A stretch of 64,000 nucleotides of DNA, taken from NCBI GenBank assembly GCA_034766995.1, contig CM068317.1, positions 29,207,501 through 29,271,500 on the forward strand, given 5' to 3'. Positions 1 through 13,530 of the stretch are shown one piece after another; the first letter of the stretch is position 1, and every line of letters starts with the position of its first letter. The stretch is from Acanthacorydalis orientalis. Taxonomy: Eukaryota; Arthropoda; Insecta; Megaloptera; Corydalidae. The notes beneath the pieces are model-generated. The model worked only from the letters and a program-made list of their open reading frames with translations, was not told the origin of the DNA and did not search any database. The position numbers and the translations under genes are program-made.

Positions 1-59
1 CAACCGTAAAAATGTAATAGAAAAATTCATGCTATAGGGAGACTGCTTAAGCTAATTAG

Positions 60-181
60 TAGTGTATTATATAGAAACCGTGTTATAAGAGAGCCGCGTT
101 ACAGGAAGACTGTGGCAATTTTTGCTCCGCGTTATATGGAAACCGCGTTATGAGAGTATAGCGTTATAGGAGAGTTTACTG
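60..181 (-). repeat. Repeated short motif, possible pogo-like terminus
   Basis: The stretch repeats variants of ccgcgttata(t/g)gga and ends at gagtttactgta. Reverse-complemented, the end reads tacagtaaactctcctataa, resembling Tigger/pogo termini. A second diverged copy of the same end lies at 525-574 (tacagacaaatctcgttcag when reversed), and a fragment (aaacagcattaatcgaga) is at 323-340. Confidence 0.4.
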
Positions 182-1379
182 TATACAATTTATTTCATTC
201 ATAACTATTTTATATATGGTTATTACATTTTAGTTTTCTACAACTTTATAGTTTTGAATAACATTTAAGCCTCATTTATGGCTCAGAATACGATTATAAA
301 TCCTAGTATTAAATAAAACAGCATTAATCGAGACCTTTTATAATACATGATGTGTTTCTTGGAGAATATTTATATATATATATATATATATATAATTTTA
401 GTTTAGTTAATTAATACAAAATTAACAAACATTAAAACACAGTTGAAAGTAAAAAGATCTTGGTATGATACAATTATTTATTTTTTGAAAATTATATAAG
501 CTCTACGACTTATAGTCGCGCTACATCGAAACAGCATTAGTTGAGGTATCGCTGAACGAGATTTGTCTGTATTTGAATATTTTTTTTGTGTATTTTCACA
601 AATGATAGTTTTTAATAAAATATGAAAATAAAATTATAGGTAACAGTAATTTTTAAATATGAAAATATCTCCATTATTCATTATACGAGCTCAGTTTATT
701 CCAAAACATACACTCTAACGCGAAAACTCACAAATAAAAATTAAATTCCCACTACGTTGTATAGTAATTTACATATTATTACTCGTTTTTATAATTCAGA
801 AATCATTTAATATGTGCATACTTTTGTTTAAATTACAAACTCTTCTATTGTTAAATACTCAATGGAATAAAAGTATAAAAATATTATTTTATCAATGTAA
901 TATATGAAAATATTTTATTAACAAAAAATGAAAGAATGTAATTAACTATTTTGTTAACATATTATTTTGTTTGAAATAAGTTTTAACTATTTTTGTTATT
1001 TCTCAAACAAAAAAACTAAATGTATTTGAAGAAAAATATGTGCTATTAAAGATTTTGTTCAACTTGTTTCTTCTTTTCACTTGTTAAATATCTTACATTT
1101 TCCAATAAAAAAAAACAACATATTTTTTATCAATTTATGTCAATTAGATAATTAAAACTTATTTAAAGAAACGTGTGCTTTATTTATATATCCAAGCGGA
1201 AAATCGGATATTTTTTCTGTGTTTACATTCATAAGATGAACTTTCGATTTTTATAAATGAATCAATCCACATAAATTACAACATTTTTATAATAATTCAA
1301 TAAAAAGATGAGGGCATCTCATTTAAAATGCAAATAAGTAGATCAAAATGAATGATAAACAATTATTAAATCCGATGCA

Positions 1380-3200
1380 TTGTATAACTGGAAGACCCAT
1401 GTCTCCCCATCCCCATTTACACACAGGACAAGTTCTCAGTAAAGAAGCTCAGGACTTATGCAGTACGAATTTTTTCATAGTCGCCCAGATGGAGATTTTT
1501 ATAAATTAGTAGTCTTTTTTGTGGCTCTCCGACGCAGCCACATCTAGCAATTCAACTAAAGGAGATTCAAAATTCCTACGAAAGAACCTCTTACTGGAAT
1601 ATATTTAATGACTATTAGAACTGACTCACTAACACCCTCATATATACTCATCTTTCAACACAAACAACTTGGGGTGTTTATGTTGGCAGTACGGGACGAC
1701 AAATTCTTACTAAGCGTATTAGTAAGTATGTTCTGGATAATCTAGGCTAGTCTGTACAGTTGTTTTGAGACAAAATCATGTCTGCTTTACCTCAGTTGCA
1801 TTCGAACAATCATAATGTACGAAAACGCAGTCTGACTGTTTCAATACCGATCAGGCCTATGCTACACGCCTCGCAACCGTGGCAATTATTCTGTAACTAT
1901 TAAAGAAGTGACGCTAGTAGTAGGCTGGTACTTCTGAGTGAGAGTTTTAAAAATTCTTCTTTTACCCATTTTACCCAAACAATTTAAAAATAAGTTTATT
2001 GCAGGAAATGTAGGGATGGGTGGCCTAATTAAGAGGAATCCGGAGAAATTGCGAACACTAAAGAAACTTAACATTATCTTTTTTCAAAATTACAATAGAG
2101 GTCAACACATTTTTTCTTCCGTGACATTTTTGTACTGAACAAAAGTGACAAACACTTCGCATACGATTACAGATTTGAGTTAGTTTGTTTACATTTTCAA
2201 TTCACACGTAAAGAATGAGTGCGACAAGAGCAAACAGAGGAGTGAGAGTGAGGCTCGAGATCCAACCTATTGGTAGTGTCGCCTGGTGGCATTTACGTTT
2301 CCTATCCAGAGAAACGTATTGGCAGCAATAAATGGATAAGCGAGTGGCATAGACCTGATATCGATGTATTAAGTTTCACTGATGTTATACCGATGTTCAT
2401 CATGAACACTCACTAACAGTGCCTTGCATCAGGAATTGTGATTCTCTAAGAACAATGATTTTATCTAGCAACATGCGCACAGACTGTACGATTCATTTCT
2501 GGCCAACGAAAACATGCTAATTCATGTGTTAGGCAAGAACGGCCTCGGCATTAAGTATTACCGACATAAGTGGCCTAAGCTGCTTGCACTTGAGAACAAA
2601 GACTGATATGGACGACTGCGAGTTGGCTACATCTACTGAATACAAGCCAATATGAAGCTTCACGAACACTTTAAAGCTCCGCTAGTTGAACTATCAGACG
2701 CGACCTCTTTGAAGGCTACGAAAAATGCTCTGACACTTAGAGATAAATCTCCAAACTACGAAATCAGTGGGATATTCAAGTTGTACGAATCATAAAACAA
2801 AACACTCGGTACTCAATCCAGGGGGAAGAGAATCAGATATTCCAGCGACACTGCAGACATTGAAAATCTAGTCGAACGCAGAAAATTAGAGATTGTAGTT
2901 AAGGGTAGAGTTTCCCATCAAGTTGTTTGTATACATAAAAAAATGTATACACTGGTTTTGAAACATCTGTAGCTATGTCGTGTTGGTAGAGTTATAAGCC
3001 CAGACAAGAACTATGTACATCATAATCAGCCGAATACAACTGTAGTGGAACATACACTTACTTCTCAGCGACAACTTCAATTTCTTATTCAGTAGCAGGT
3101 ATAATCTGCAGCTGTGACTGACCCTTAGTAAGCACCTATTTGATATGGCTTTTGAAGTTGAGACATTTATCAAGTATAACCGCATAAGTACTTTGCCTTA
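1380..3200 (+). other. GC-richer decayed coding-like block, unrecognised
   Basis: The composition (around 40% GC) stands out from the 20-25% background. Several plus-strand frames look protein-like but are broken by stops: TGIYLMTIRTDSLTPSYILI (1590-1650), MSALPQLHSNNHNVRKRSLT (about 1780), SGGIYVSYPEKRIGSNKWIS-like text (2280-2340), HVLGKNGLGIKYYRHKWPKL (2528-2587) and TADIENLVERRKLEIVVKGR (2853-2912). I could not assign it to any family. It may be an old transposase, an endogenous viral gene or a host pseudogene. The two short open frames here (1886-2138) do not look functional. Confidence 0.35.
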
Positions 3201-3843
3201 TCAACAATTGTTAAATAATTCATATCATTCAATTTACAAATAAATCACTACCTACCCGCATACCACATTTTTTTAATCAATATATTTAGCAATTGTTAAT
3301 GGAATCATTGTAGTTTTAACCTAGGTTTCATGCTCAACATGATGTGTCTGAACTTCAAAATTCATCCCAAGTATATGCTTCCACAGATGCATTCAGCTGA
3401 TGTACATGAATTCAGCTTAATTATATGATGTTAAAACTATATGAGAGTAACTTTTAACGTGTTGCCTGTTATAATTTATATACAATTATAATTTTCAATC
3501 AATAAATAAATAATGATAGTCTAAATACTTTACCGGGCCGTTTTAAATTACACAGAAGTTCAAACTGACCATAATTACATACAAACAAGTAATAAATATT
3601 CCATATACATACACAAACTTATTCTGAAAATTGATATTTTTAAAAATTATTTTTCTAAAACATCATCAATCATACCATACGTATCTAAATGTAAGAAATA
3701 TCCAAAAATTATTTGATGGATATTATAGATTTTTTTCATAATTAAATTTTAACAATTAGGATTTTTTCTATTCCCGTTTATAATTTCATGTATTTTAGTT
3801 TAGTATTTTCTCAAATTCTCGATTTCTTTATATTTGAATTTAA

Positions 3844-4060
3844 CCTGTTAGCTGCGTCACGCTATTTTAAAAGTGTGTACCTAGATTGTGTACAGAAAAT
3901 GAATGGTTGACGAGTATACTCGTCAAACACAGAGTATATGCAGCTGCTGTAAAATTCAATTAAATTGTAACGAAATAACATTTTTTTTAAAAAAAATCAA
4001 TAGTTTTATTGCTCAAATTCATCTTCATGACGAGTATACTCGTCATACACAGCTAACAGG
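3844..4060. mobile_element. piggyBac-type MITE with internal palindromes
   Basis: A 217-bp element flanked by TTAA on both sides (3840-3843 and 4061-4064). The terminal inverted repeat is cctgttagctg at the left and cagctaacagg at the right. It contains two exact 20-bp palindromes: ttgacgagtatactcgtcaa (3907-3926) and atgacgagtatactcgtcat (4027-4046). There is no coding capacity. TTAA targeting is typical of the piggyBac superfamily. Confidence 0.88.
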
Positions 4061-4069
4061 TTAAACGTA

Positions 4070-5660
4070 CATTCCCTAATATATATTTAGTGTAAATACA
4101 AATATAAAAGTTGAAATGAGAAATGGTTATAGTCAACAAACTGTTGACTAATAATAATTTTGGAAATAATAACAACATATTCTTTAAAACGACAACCATG
4201 AAAGTCTGATTTTAGTTCAAGACCCATTCCGTAAAAGAAATGTTTTATACTAACATTAGACTTTTATTACAATACCTGCGGAAATCTTATTATACGATCG
4301 GACGCGTTTACTTCATGCACATCATTGATGTAGGTAGAGTAAACAGCGACTACTTAAAATAAAATCAACCTAATTTACATGAATATCTTAAATATACATT
4401 GTATATTATGCTCGGCATAGGTGGCATTAATTTCCTAACAAAACAGTGCTCCGTCTAACTCGGTTATCTAGACCCGAAGTGCTCTATAATCTAATCTATT
4501 AAAGTGGAAATTGGATAATAATTTTGGATTAATGACGATGGCGTTCGGCGAACACCACGTACAGAGCACATTTGTCGCATAAATCGATTTTGTCAATTCC
4601 GAAACCGGGACGATAAATCAAAAACGTTGAAATGTTGTCAATCAATTTGTTTTAAATATTATGTATTGGTTAACGGTGTTCATTATTTGCTGGAAAATGA
4701 GTTGATTGAAATATTATTATGACAGATCGATAAGTAAATGATTTATCGTGTTATTTCGAAAAGCTTTAACTTGATTTTTTTCAACTTTGGCGATGAAATT
4801 TAGTAACAATTATATATATATATATATATAATTATTTAGTTTAATTGAATAAATAAAATGAACAAAAGTAAAAAATTAAAAAGTTTTTAGTCAGTAAAAT
4901 AATCTTATTATATTAATTATTAAATAATTAAGAAGTTAAAATACTCGAACGTTTATTTTTTTAAAAAGCTCACATATACAACATTTAATTGAAAATTAGA
5001 TTCTCTAACTGCGTTGTGATTATTTGAAATTCTACGAAATGATTTATGTCTATTAATTGACACAGATGGTTATGAATCGATCTGTAATTAATATTGATTT
5101 TATGTATGTATCTGAGTAATGAATGAGTTTCGGTTTGAATTCCAGGAAAGTTTCAGATTCCACGAATATTTGTGAAATTGTATACGAAGTAGAATAATAT
5201 TTCAAATCGGGTAACATATAGTTATATAGTTATACAAGTATGATCTCACATATGCATCTTTACAAAATGTTATTCATAAAATTGACATTGTAACTGTATA
5301 CTAAAGACAGTTATTTAAGTAACAGGAATAGTTAGAAAACATTAAACTTTATGTAGGAGAAATAATTTTAATTTTCTTTTAGTTCACCCAACAAATACCG
5401 TTTGAAATGTTTGTGAGGAATTTGAAAGTTTTAGAATATTTAATAGAAAATTACTTCGGCAATAAAATGATTAATAATGTAATTTCAAATAAAAATAAAT
5501 TAAAAATTAATGGCAGTCAATAAAAACCACTAGATATGATCAATTCAATAAATAGTTCGAAATTTATTCCAAAGAACAACCTTTGATTCTTTTCAGACAT
5601 TCAAGTATTTAAATTAATTTCCATTTCTTATAAAAACTAGAAAAAATTAAAAATGTATAG
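4070..5660. other. AT-rich stretch without recognised gene
   Basis: I see no coding or transposon signal. A slightly GC-richer part (4290-4620, acgatcggacgcgtttactt) might be regulatory, but this is speculation. Confidence 0.5.
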
Positions 5661-5667
5661 TTAAATA

Positions 5668-5925
5668 TTAGGTTGGTAGAAAAATAATTGCGGGGTATCA
5701 CCTTCAAATTCATGTACATTTTTATCTTTTTTGATTTTCCTATCTGTTTTAAGTGGTCCAGAACTGTAGGATGCGTCAAACAACTTTTATGCAAGCTCTC
5801 GAATTATTGTGCGTGGTTCTAATTCTACTAACGCCTTCAGTTAGTCATTATAAACTAAACTAAAGAAGGAAGCCCGCGACTTTCTTCATCTTCTTCCCGG
5901 ATTTGGAATAATTTCTCATATTATT
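5668..5925 (-). mobile_element. Mariner family A fragment
   Basis: The plus strand begins ttaggttggtagaaaaataa, the 3' terminal repeat of the family read backwards. On the minus strand it encodes VLDHLKQIGKSKKIKMYMNL, the helix-turn-helix end joined directly to the 3' end. The other half is missing. Confidence 0.8.
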
Positions 5926-6519
5926 AGCCAAGAAAGAGGAAAAAAGTAAACTTTTAGATCTTCAGGTATAATTTAATGATCTTTAGCGAGCGTAACGAGG
6001 AGGCAGAACCCCTTGTAAAAAAATTTCATTTTCCAAAATTTTATTCTACAAACAATTGCTTTACTATTTACCACAGTTATAAAAAAGGAAGATTTTTCTT
6101 CTGAATATCTCACTTTAATAATTTGGATGAAATACAATCTAATTAAGTTAGAATATTTTGCCTTTTTATAGCTTTAGCGATTCGTTTGATACAAATTATC
6201 GAATGTAAAATTAATTTTAATACCAGTCAAAGATGGATCTCCCCTATTCATGTTCTTTTATATTTTTTATTTTCTAATTAAGACATATTTATAACCCCGT
6301 TTTTAATTTACATTATATGAATATATATATATATATATATTTGTAAATATTGTATTATTTTATTGATTACTTGAAATTAAATACCAGTGAAAAAATATGT
6401 AAGGCTTATAAACGAAATATACAAATACAATGCAATTAATCAATATATTTTAACAAAGGAACTTCCTTTTGTCCATCTGTTTCTCCTCTGTCGAAAAAAA
6501 TGAGTATAAAAATACACAC

Positions 6520-6577
6520 ACACACACATATACACACATATATATATATATATATGTGTGTGTGTATATGAGTGTAT
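6520..6577. repeat. CA/TA/TG microsatellite
   Basis: (CA)n, (TA)n and (TG)n runs in succession; they create false open frames rich in His, Tyr and Val on the minus strand. Confidence 0.95.
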
Positions 6578-6872
6578 GTGTTTATGTATATCCGTATTTT
6601 TATTGTATATGTTGACATGAGTCATGTGTAGGTTTATTTGTTGAATCAGCAGAAATACATTTTTCAATGTATCAGTTTATTTTTCTAAATAGCAAACAAT
6701 TTGTTTGTCATGTTTCGATTTATTTATTTTTTTATTCAAAAGGATACATTTCCATTTTATAATACTACTAAACATCAAAAGAATTAAATTTGTTTATTTA
6801 CATTTAAGAATTTCAAACATACATAACCAAATTTATTTTTTTATAGAAAATGTATCATTATTTATGTATGTG

Positions 6873-6875
<3 letters not shown>

Positions 6876-6927
<52 letters not shown>
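6876..6927. repeat. (TA)n microsatellite
   Basis: An uninterrupted TA run of about 25 units. Confidence 0.97.
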
Positions 6928-6931
<4 letters not shown>

Positions 6932-7013
6932 TTCTATTATTTTATATATTAAACATATTTCAAAAAAAGATGTATAGCCAATCGTATGTATTGTAATATT
7001 AAAAATAAATATT

Positions 7014-7499
7014 CTGTGCCTTTAAATTGAATCAATCATAACACTGTTTTAAATGAAAATATTTTCTCGTCGTTTTAGAGTTTTAAAGTTCTAATCTTAA
7101 CATTTAAAAACAGTATACATCTTGCTCAAACAGTTGGTATTAATTTCCAAAACAGTAATGAAGAGTATAGGGTCCGAAAAGCAGTATATTAGACATTGCA
7201 TACTTTTCGCATTGCAGCTGAAAAAATGTTGCCGGTGCCGCAGGAATGATTTGTTCAGTTTTGGTAGCAGATGTTGTGACGCATGTAACATGCGAAAATT
7301 GCTGAAAACAGTGAAAAAGGTCTGAAAATGCATTACACCTTCAGCATCTCGATGCCGCCATCTTTTTTTGACAAGGTATTCAGCAATTACCTGACCGATG
7401 GAGCAGTTATACAAAATATGGAATATTTTGATGATTTAAATGTTTTCCCATCAAAATTCATTTTCTATAAAAAGGCACCGAATTAATTTGTACACCTAA
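7014..7499 (+). mobile_element. Internally deleted mariner, family B (copy 1)
   Basis: The 3' end, reverse-complemented, reads ttattaggtgtacaaattaa. The 5' repeat is shortened (tctgtgcctttaaattgaat). Coding traces (7150-7330) read RHCILFALQLKKCCRCRR on one frame and HATCENC in another, the N-terminal transposase half. They then jump to GIQQLPDRWS at about 7378, the C-terminal end. The catalytic domain is deleted. Confidence 0.78.
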
Positions 7500-8255
7500 T
7501 AATAACAATATTGACTGTAATGAGCGTCATGTTGTGTTCATAAATAATTTTCTTAATAATATTTTTATTCGTCTATGCACATGTCAGATGCAAAGTTCAT
7601 TTCAACCTCTTAGTATTCATAAGCTTATTAACTGTCATCTTTATCAATATTAATTAATTCACTGTCAAATCTACCCCTTACGAAATCATAGATCATTTAA
7701 GTGACATTATGTTCCAGCAACGGGCTTGTATAGTTAAAATTTAACGTACGTTTGGGATATATTCCCAAAATAACAGTTAAACAATTACAAGATTACAAAA
7801 ATTCGAAACGAATTATTAAGTTAACTTTTCGTTAAAAATGTTTTATTGACTCGTTTATATTCATTTTTTCTCTTTTTATATTTCATTTATTTTTAATATT
7901 TATTGTTATTATTAAACGAAATATCTTTTTAACTCTATTTTTTTGTGAAAATAATAAAATATTAAAAAATCTTTGTAGATCAGTAAGTGATACATGAATT
8001 TATTGGTTTAAAGTATGCGAATTAAAAACCATATATATATATATTATTTTTTCTTAATAAAATCACCACAGTATAGTAACTATATATTTGATATTATGCC
8101 TATTTTTTTTAATAAATAATAGTTCTAAAATAAGTATTTTTTATAGTAAAAAAAAATATTGTTCTATAAAATTTGTAATAATATTTTTCTATAATATTTC
8201 TTATTTTGATTTAAAAATATGGAAAAAAATTAAGGAATTCAATATATTTTGTATT

Positions 8256-8257
<2 letters not shown>

Positions 8258-8289
<32 letters not shown>

Positions 8290-8300
8290 CATACATACAA
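8258..8300. repeat. (CA)n(TA)n microsatellite
   Basis: A CA run passes into TA and then catacata. Confidence 0.95.
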
Positions 8301-9578
8301 TCAATGAAAATAAGAGAAAAGAAATGCTTAGCGCTTAGATATTAAATATTTAACTATAGTTACTAATGAGTAATAAAATTCAATCAAAAAATATTACATT
8401 AACTTCCTTCAGCTGGCTAAGCATTCACTCATCCTTATATAATCAGAAGTGGGAGCTCAAAAAAAAGGTCAGAACCTTGCCATTAAACATTTTCTTTAAT
8501 TTGAGGCTTGAACATTTGTTTATATGTTTTTTTATATTCTGGCAATTTCATGTAAACATCATTACATTTAAATTTTCCGAAGTTATTTTAAGATATTAGT
8601 AAAAAGACAAAATGAAAACTGCAATAATATTACATAAATATCACAGAAATAAATTTAATTACTTTAAGTTTTTAAAAAATGCTTCCGAATAAAATATTTA
8701 ATTAAGTTCAGAATTTAAATGTATATATAAAATTTTCATTTTCTGTTTTACAATTACATTATTTATAAGATAGCTGAATTTGACCTTTTCTATAAAACCA
8801 AACATCAAAATTTTTATAAAAAGTGTTTATATTTAATACTTATATTGAAATACATTTAAATAATTAATACGAATAAATTAAATTATTAAAAAAACATTAA
8901 ACGAAAAGAATAAAACAATTATGAGTAATTTAATGAATTATTGAAAATATAATAGAGAAATTCGAAATTTTAAAAATGTATATTATTATTAAACCTAAAG
9001 GAACATGCTAAAAAATATTGTATAATCCATAATATTATACATATTCAGTATATTAAGTATACTTAAATTATAATTGTAAGTTTCATATGATCTTGATGAA
9101 ACGTTGCCTTAGTGATCTGCAACCTTTTTAATCTGCTCTCCGGTACTAGTTTCGACACATATACCATCTTCATGTGGATAAAGTGCATTTTCCAATTTAT
9201 ATGAACTAAACTAGTAGAGGAGAATAGACACTTAGATGATCCAAAAGGGAGATCATCAACAACTCATTAAGAGTACTCTTTAGCTTAAGAACAGAATCAC
9301 ACAAATATTCAAAAAGATTACCATCTTTTAGGATTTATTATTAAATAAAATATAATCACAAACAATGAAATTATTTTTTTGGCGAGTTATTGAATAACCA
9401 AACTATTAGGAAAATAATTTTCTATCTTAACACTTTGAAAACGATATTTTTCGGATAATTAACAATGAAACTGATTGCAAATCAATTATTGAAACTTTTT
9501 TTATTAGAATTTTTTATGGTTTGTAAGATGAATAAAATATTTCATATATGTAAGTGAATTTCGCTTAGTACCCAAACC

Positions 9579-10152
9579 ATTACGTTAGTAGCAAAATAAT
9601 TGCGGTTTTTATTTTCTGATTTCTATCCTTAACTTTTTTCAATGAAAGTGTCTTCATCGTGTACATGTTAATATCATTTTAAAGTGGATTTTTGGGTCTG
9701 TCTTTTAGTAACATCCACTTTCGTTTTATTCTTAATTTTGATTCAAATTGAGCTAATGAATTGAAGATGGAAAAGAATCAAATAAGAGCAATTTTTTATA
9801 CGAGTTCGAACGGGTGGAAAGGCATCAGAAACTGCTCGTAAACTAAACGATGGGTTTGGTGTGGGTACTCTGTTAAGGAACATACAGTGAAATAGTGGTT
9901 CCAAAAATTTCGTGCTATTGATGAAAGCCTTGAAAGTGAAGAAGCTCGCAGCGGTCCTTCTTCAGTTTATAACGATCAACTGAAGGCTTTAATTTAATCA
10001 GAACCACAAGCAACACGAGAGCTTACACACAAGTTAAGCGTTAGTCATCTAACAGTTCTAGACCTCTTAACATAGCTAGGAAAGTCAAAAAAGAGAAAAA
10101 TGTATATACATTTGAAAGTCATAAACAGCAATTATTTTTCTATCAACCTAAT
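9579..10152 (+). mobile_element. Internally deleted mariner (MITE-like), family A
   Basis: The left end ttacgttagtagcaaaataa is a decayed TTAGGTTGGTAGAAAAATAA repeat. The right end (tttttctatcaacctaa) is its inverted partner. Inside, the N-terminal transposase frame starts near 9768 (MEKNQIRAIF) and can be followed through SLESEEARSGPSS and QLKALI to the VLDLLT/KSKK region. It then jumps directly to the 3' end, so the whole catalytic domain is absent. About 574 bp. Confidence 0.85.
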
Positions 10153-10240
10153 AAAATAACATAATTAATAGACTTAGACATTATAAATTTAAGAAAAGAA
10201 TTTATATTATTTTTTAATATTTTCTAAAAAAATATTAAAA

Positions 10241-10241
<1 letters not shown>

Positions 10242-10283
<42 letters not shown>
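10242..10283. repeat. (TA)n microsatellite with palindromic ends
   Basis: The TA run is bounded by tctgata and tatcaga, which are inverse, so the whole can fold on itself. Confidence 0.93.
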
Positions 10284-10286
<3 letters not shown>

Positions 10287-11616
10287 TAGACTTGTTGGAA
10301 AACGCCAATCATCAATATATAAAATCTTTGAAACAAATTTTTCTTCCACTATATTATATTGAACACATATAAATTTTTCAAGTAAATTCTAACCCTAAGG
10401 GAAATTAATATAGGTATATGAAAAAATATAAGAACTTTTTCTGTGCACAGGTAAAAAATTGATGGCATCTCGAGCGATGAACAAGTAATTGACTGATTTA
10501 TCGTGTACATAACCTCGCGTCACCCACTTTGAAGTTATAAAATGCGTTTTCTATTCAATTATATTTAACTATAGCACTTCATAGAGCAAAGAAATTCGTT
10601 AAACTGATAAACTCTACTAAATTATCTATTTAAATGGATAAATTCAATAAAATTCGATGACAAATTACGACATTTTCTCGTTTATTTTTCAAACTTACTA
10701 TTCGTTTTATTTGCATTAATAAAATATCTGAGTATGGAAATCAATTGAATTCGATTCAATTGAATTTAAAATTATTTGTCAAAAGAACATGTCGATGTGT
10801 AGAAAGAACTTTATAAAAATAACTAATGAATTCTGAAAGGAAGTTAGAAAAATATTAAATATAAAAATATTTACTTTCCTTAATTGGTTTCTGGAAGTGG
10901 TATTCAAAATACAAATTGAAAACAGAATCAATATCGTACAAGATCTTATTTAATTTTATGAATAGACAAATAAAAAAACATTTAAATCTGTGTGTATGTG
11001 AACAAAAATCAGGAGTATGTCATTGAAAAAATAAGTTATACGCCAATGAAAAATGTTCTAGTTTATTTGCGATATCTAATATTTCTTGTCTACGATATTT
11101 CATACAGAAACGAATGTACAAAAATAGCAATTTGTCAACATGCCGAAATAAATTTTTTCTTCTACATAAATAAGTTGCCCTCCAAAGAACATCGTATCGG
11201 AAAAACGACATTTTATTTCTCATTTTTTATTGTTACATGTCATCCTTAAAAAAAATTTACATCGAATTTAAAATATTTACAATTTGCCGAAGTACATCGT
11301 ATTTCGATTTTAAAAAGATTTTTCATACTTTTATTTATTTTATAGCTGGTGAAAGTCTAAACATAATTTATTTCTGTTATCAAACCGTTTCTGTTGATTG
11401 TATACTTCATTAATATTTATGTTATCTAAATTATAGATATCTTTGATGATACAATTCAATGTTTTTGTAAGAATATATGAACTGCCTTGTAAAAAAGGTT
11501 TAATAAATACACTAATATCACATATTTTTCATTTTTCTTAGTTTGAGTTTTAAAATGATTACTGAAATTTATTTTGACATAAATATCTTCTAGATTATGC
11601 TCTGTATTTTAAACCA

Positions 11617-12170
11617 ACGTTTCTCAACCAATGGGTCGCGTTAAAATTTTAATGGGTCGCTGCTACCTTCCGCAGAAATACTTGTATTACTGAAATATTC
11701 TCTAAAAACTAAGAACACTTGATGCATCTGTTAAGTACTGAATATTTTTTAACAATTTTCATTCTTAGTTTTTTCAATATTTCGCACCTACAGGAGATAT
11801 TCGTTTGGGAAATATGTGGGTAATAAATCCTTTTCAACAATGTAAATCAAATAATTTAACTTTATCCGAACAAAAACATTTAATTAAATTATCAACGGAC
11901 AAGAGTTTGGAACTAAACTTTAAAGGTAACCTCAATAATTTAGCAAAATGTTGGTTATGTATTGAAGAAGAATATCGAATCCTGAATGAAAAGACCATAA
12001 AATTGTTACTTCTATTTCTAACAACTTATCTGGGTGAAAGTTCATTTTCAACAAATGATTGTTACGAAAAATAAATTTAGAAACCGATTCAACAATGAGA
12101 ATTATATTAAATAATTTTATTGAAGTAAGAATTAATAAATTAATTGAAGATAAACAAGAAAGCCATTAAA
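11617..12170 (+). mobile_element. hAT transposon remnant
   Basis: The left part has the text tttctcaaccaatgggtcgc, resembling hAT ends of the type CAGNGGTTCTCAACC...GGGTCGCG. Within it, 11805-12074 encodes 89 residues: WVINPFQQCKSNNLTLSEQK and KTIKLLLLFLTTYLGESSFS. This matches the hAT dimerisation region found in ZBED5/SCAND3-like proteins (LLPFPTTYLCESGFS). A premature stop and traces of the remaining C-terminus follow (to about 12170). Most of the transposase is missing. Confidence 0.75.
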
Positions 12171-12853
12171 TATTATCTTGACAATTGTATTCATAATTTA
12201 TGTAAAAGTTTTCAATAAATGTAATTCAAACTATTTTAGTGATTTTTATAATTTTAGGACAGACTGTTTTATTTAAAATCGTTAATCTTACATTATTTCA
12301 TAGCTAAATCTCAATAATAAAAACTGAAATGGAATTATTTGTTATAAATCGCAATTCATATGAACCGCCCTCATTGTCAGAAGAAATGTACTTATTGTTA
12401 CATTTCACACATAGAAGTTATTATCAAATATGAATAACTTCATTTATTTATATAATATACAGTGATTCCAGTCTATTAGGTTGGTCAATCATCGACTCAT
12501 GGAATATCTTCCAACAATCGAAATTCTTTCAAACAATTTCTTTATTGCAAATCACTTATAACACATTCGAACATCGACTAGGGCTTCTTTATATGAAGAA
12601 CAAATAGTTTTCTGAATAACTGTTTTCACGTTTCTCGAAGTAAAATAAATAAGGTTTAGACTTATTTTCTTCCATTTTAAAGACGGAATTATGAAAGTAT
12701 AAATTAAAAACATAAATATAAATAAAAATTTTATACTTAAGACATATTGAAGCCATCTACCAAACGAAATGATTTAATTATCTTTAGAATAAAGATAGCA
12801 GCTGACAATAAGAACCATTTTTAGAAAAAAAACAACGAATTTTTTCTATAGTC

Positions 12854-12874
12854 ATATATATATATATATATATA

Positions 12875-12960
<86 letters not shown>
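12854..12960. repeat. (TA)n(CATA)n(TA)n compound microsatellite
   Basis: TA, then repeated cata, then a long TA run ending exactly at a mariner insertion. Confidence 0.96.
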
Positions 12961-12964
<4 letters not shown>

Positions 12965-13530
12965 GTTGATAGGAAAATAATTGTGATTTTTGTTTTCTGA
13001 ATTCTAACTTTAATTTTTTCAATGCAAGTATTATTTCATCATCATCATGACTATTTGATTTTAAAGAGCATTTATTCCATATGTATTTTGGTAACACGAG
13101 TTTGGTCGACTTTGATCTTAGTATTAATTATGTTTCAAATTAGGCTATTGAATTAAAGACGGAAAGAAGCAAATAAGAACATATTTTTTGTATAAGTTCA
13201 GAACGGATCGTAAAGCAGCAGAAACTGATTGTAAACTAAACGATGCTTTTAGTTTGGGTATTGTTAAGGCACGGACGATGCAATGGTGATAGTAAAAATT
13301 TCGTGCTGAGAGCCTTGAAGATGAAGAAAGTCGCAAGCGTCCTTTTTCAGATCATAAGGACCAACTGAAGGCGTTAGTTGAATCAGAACAATTCGAGAAC
13401 TTACACAAAAATTATGCGTTAGTCGTTCAAGATATCTGGACCACTTAAAACAGTTAAGAAAATCAAAAAAGAGAAAAATGTATATAAATCTGAAGGTCGT
13501 AAAAGGCAACTATTTTTCTACCAACCTAGT
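12961..13530 (+). mobile_element. Internally deleted mariner (MITE-like), family A
   Basis: The ends are ttaagttgataggaaaataa and, on the right, ctatttttctaccaacctag. It has the same structure and same missing catalytic part as the copy at 9579. Traces of the helix-turn-helix half remain (DHKDQLKALVESEQ around 13350-13390, then ISGPLKTVKKIKKEK). It inserted directly at the edge of a (TA)n array. Confidence 0.87.

Noticed and set aside
12473..12610. ttaggttggtca as a mariner end
   Set aside because: Only the first ten or so bases match. The sequence after it does not resemble a mariner and no partner end was seen.
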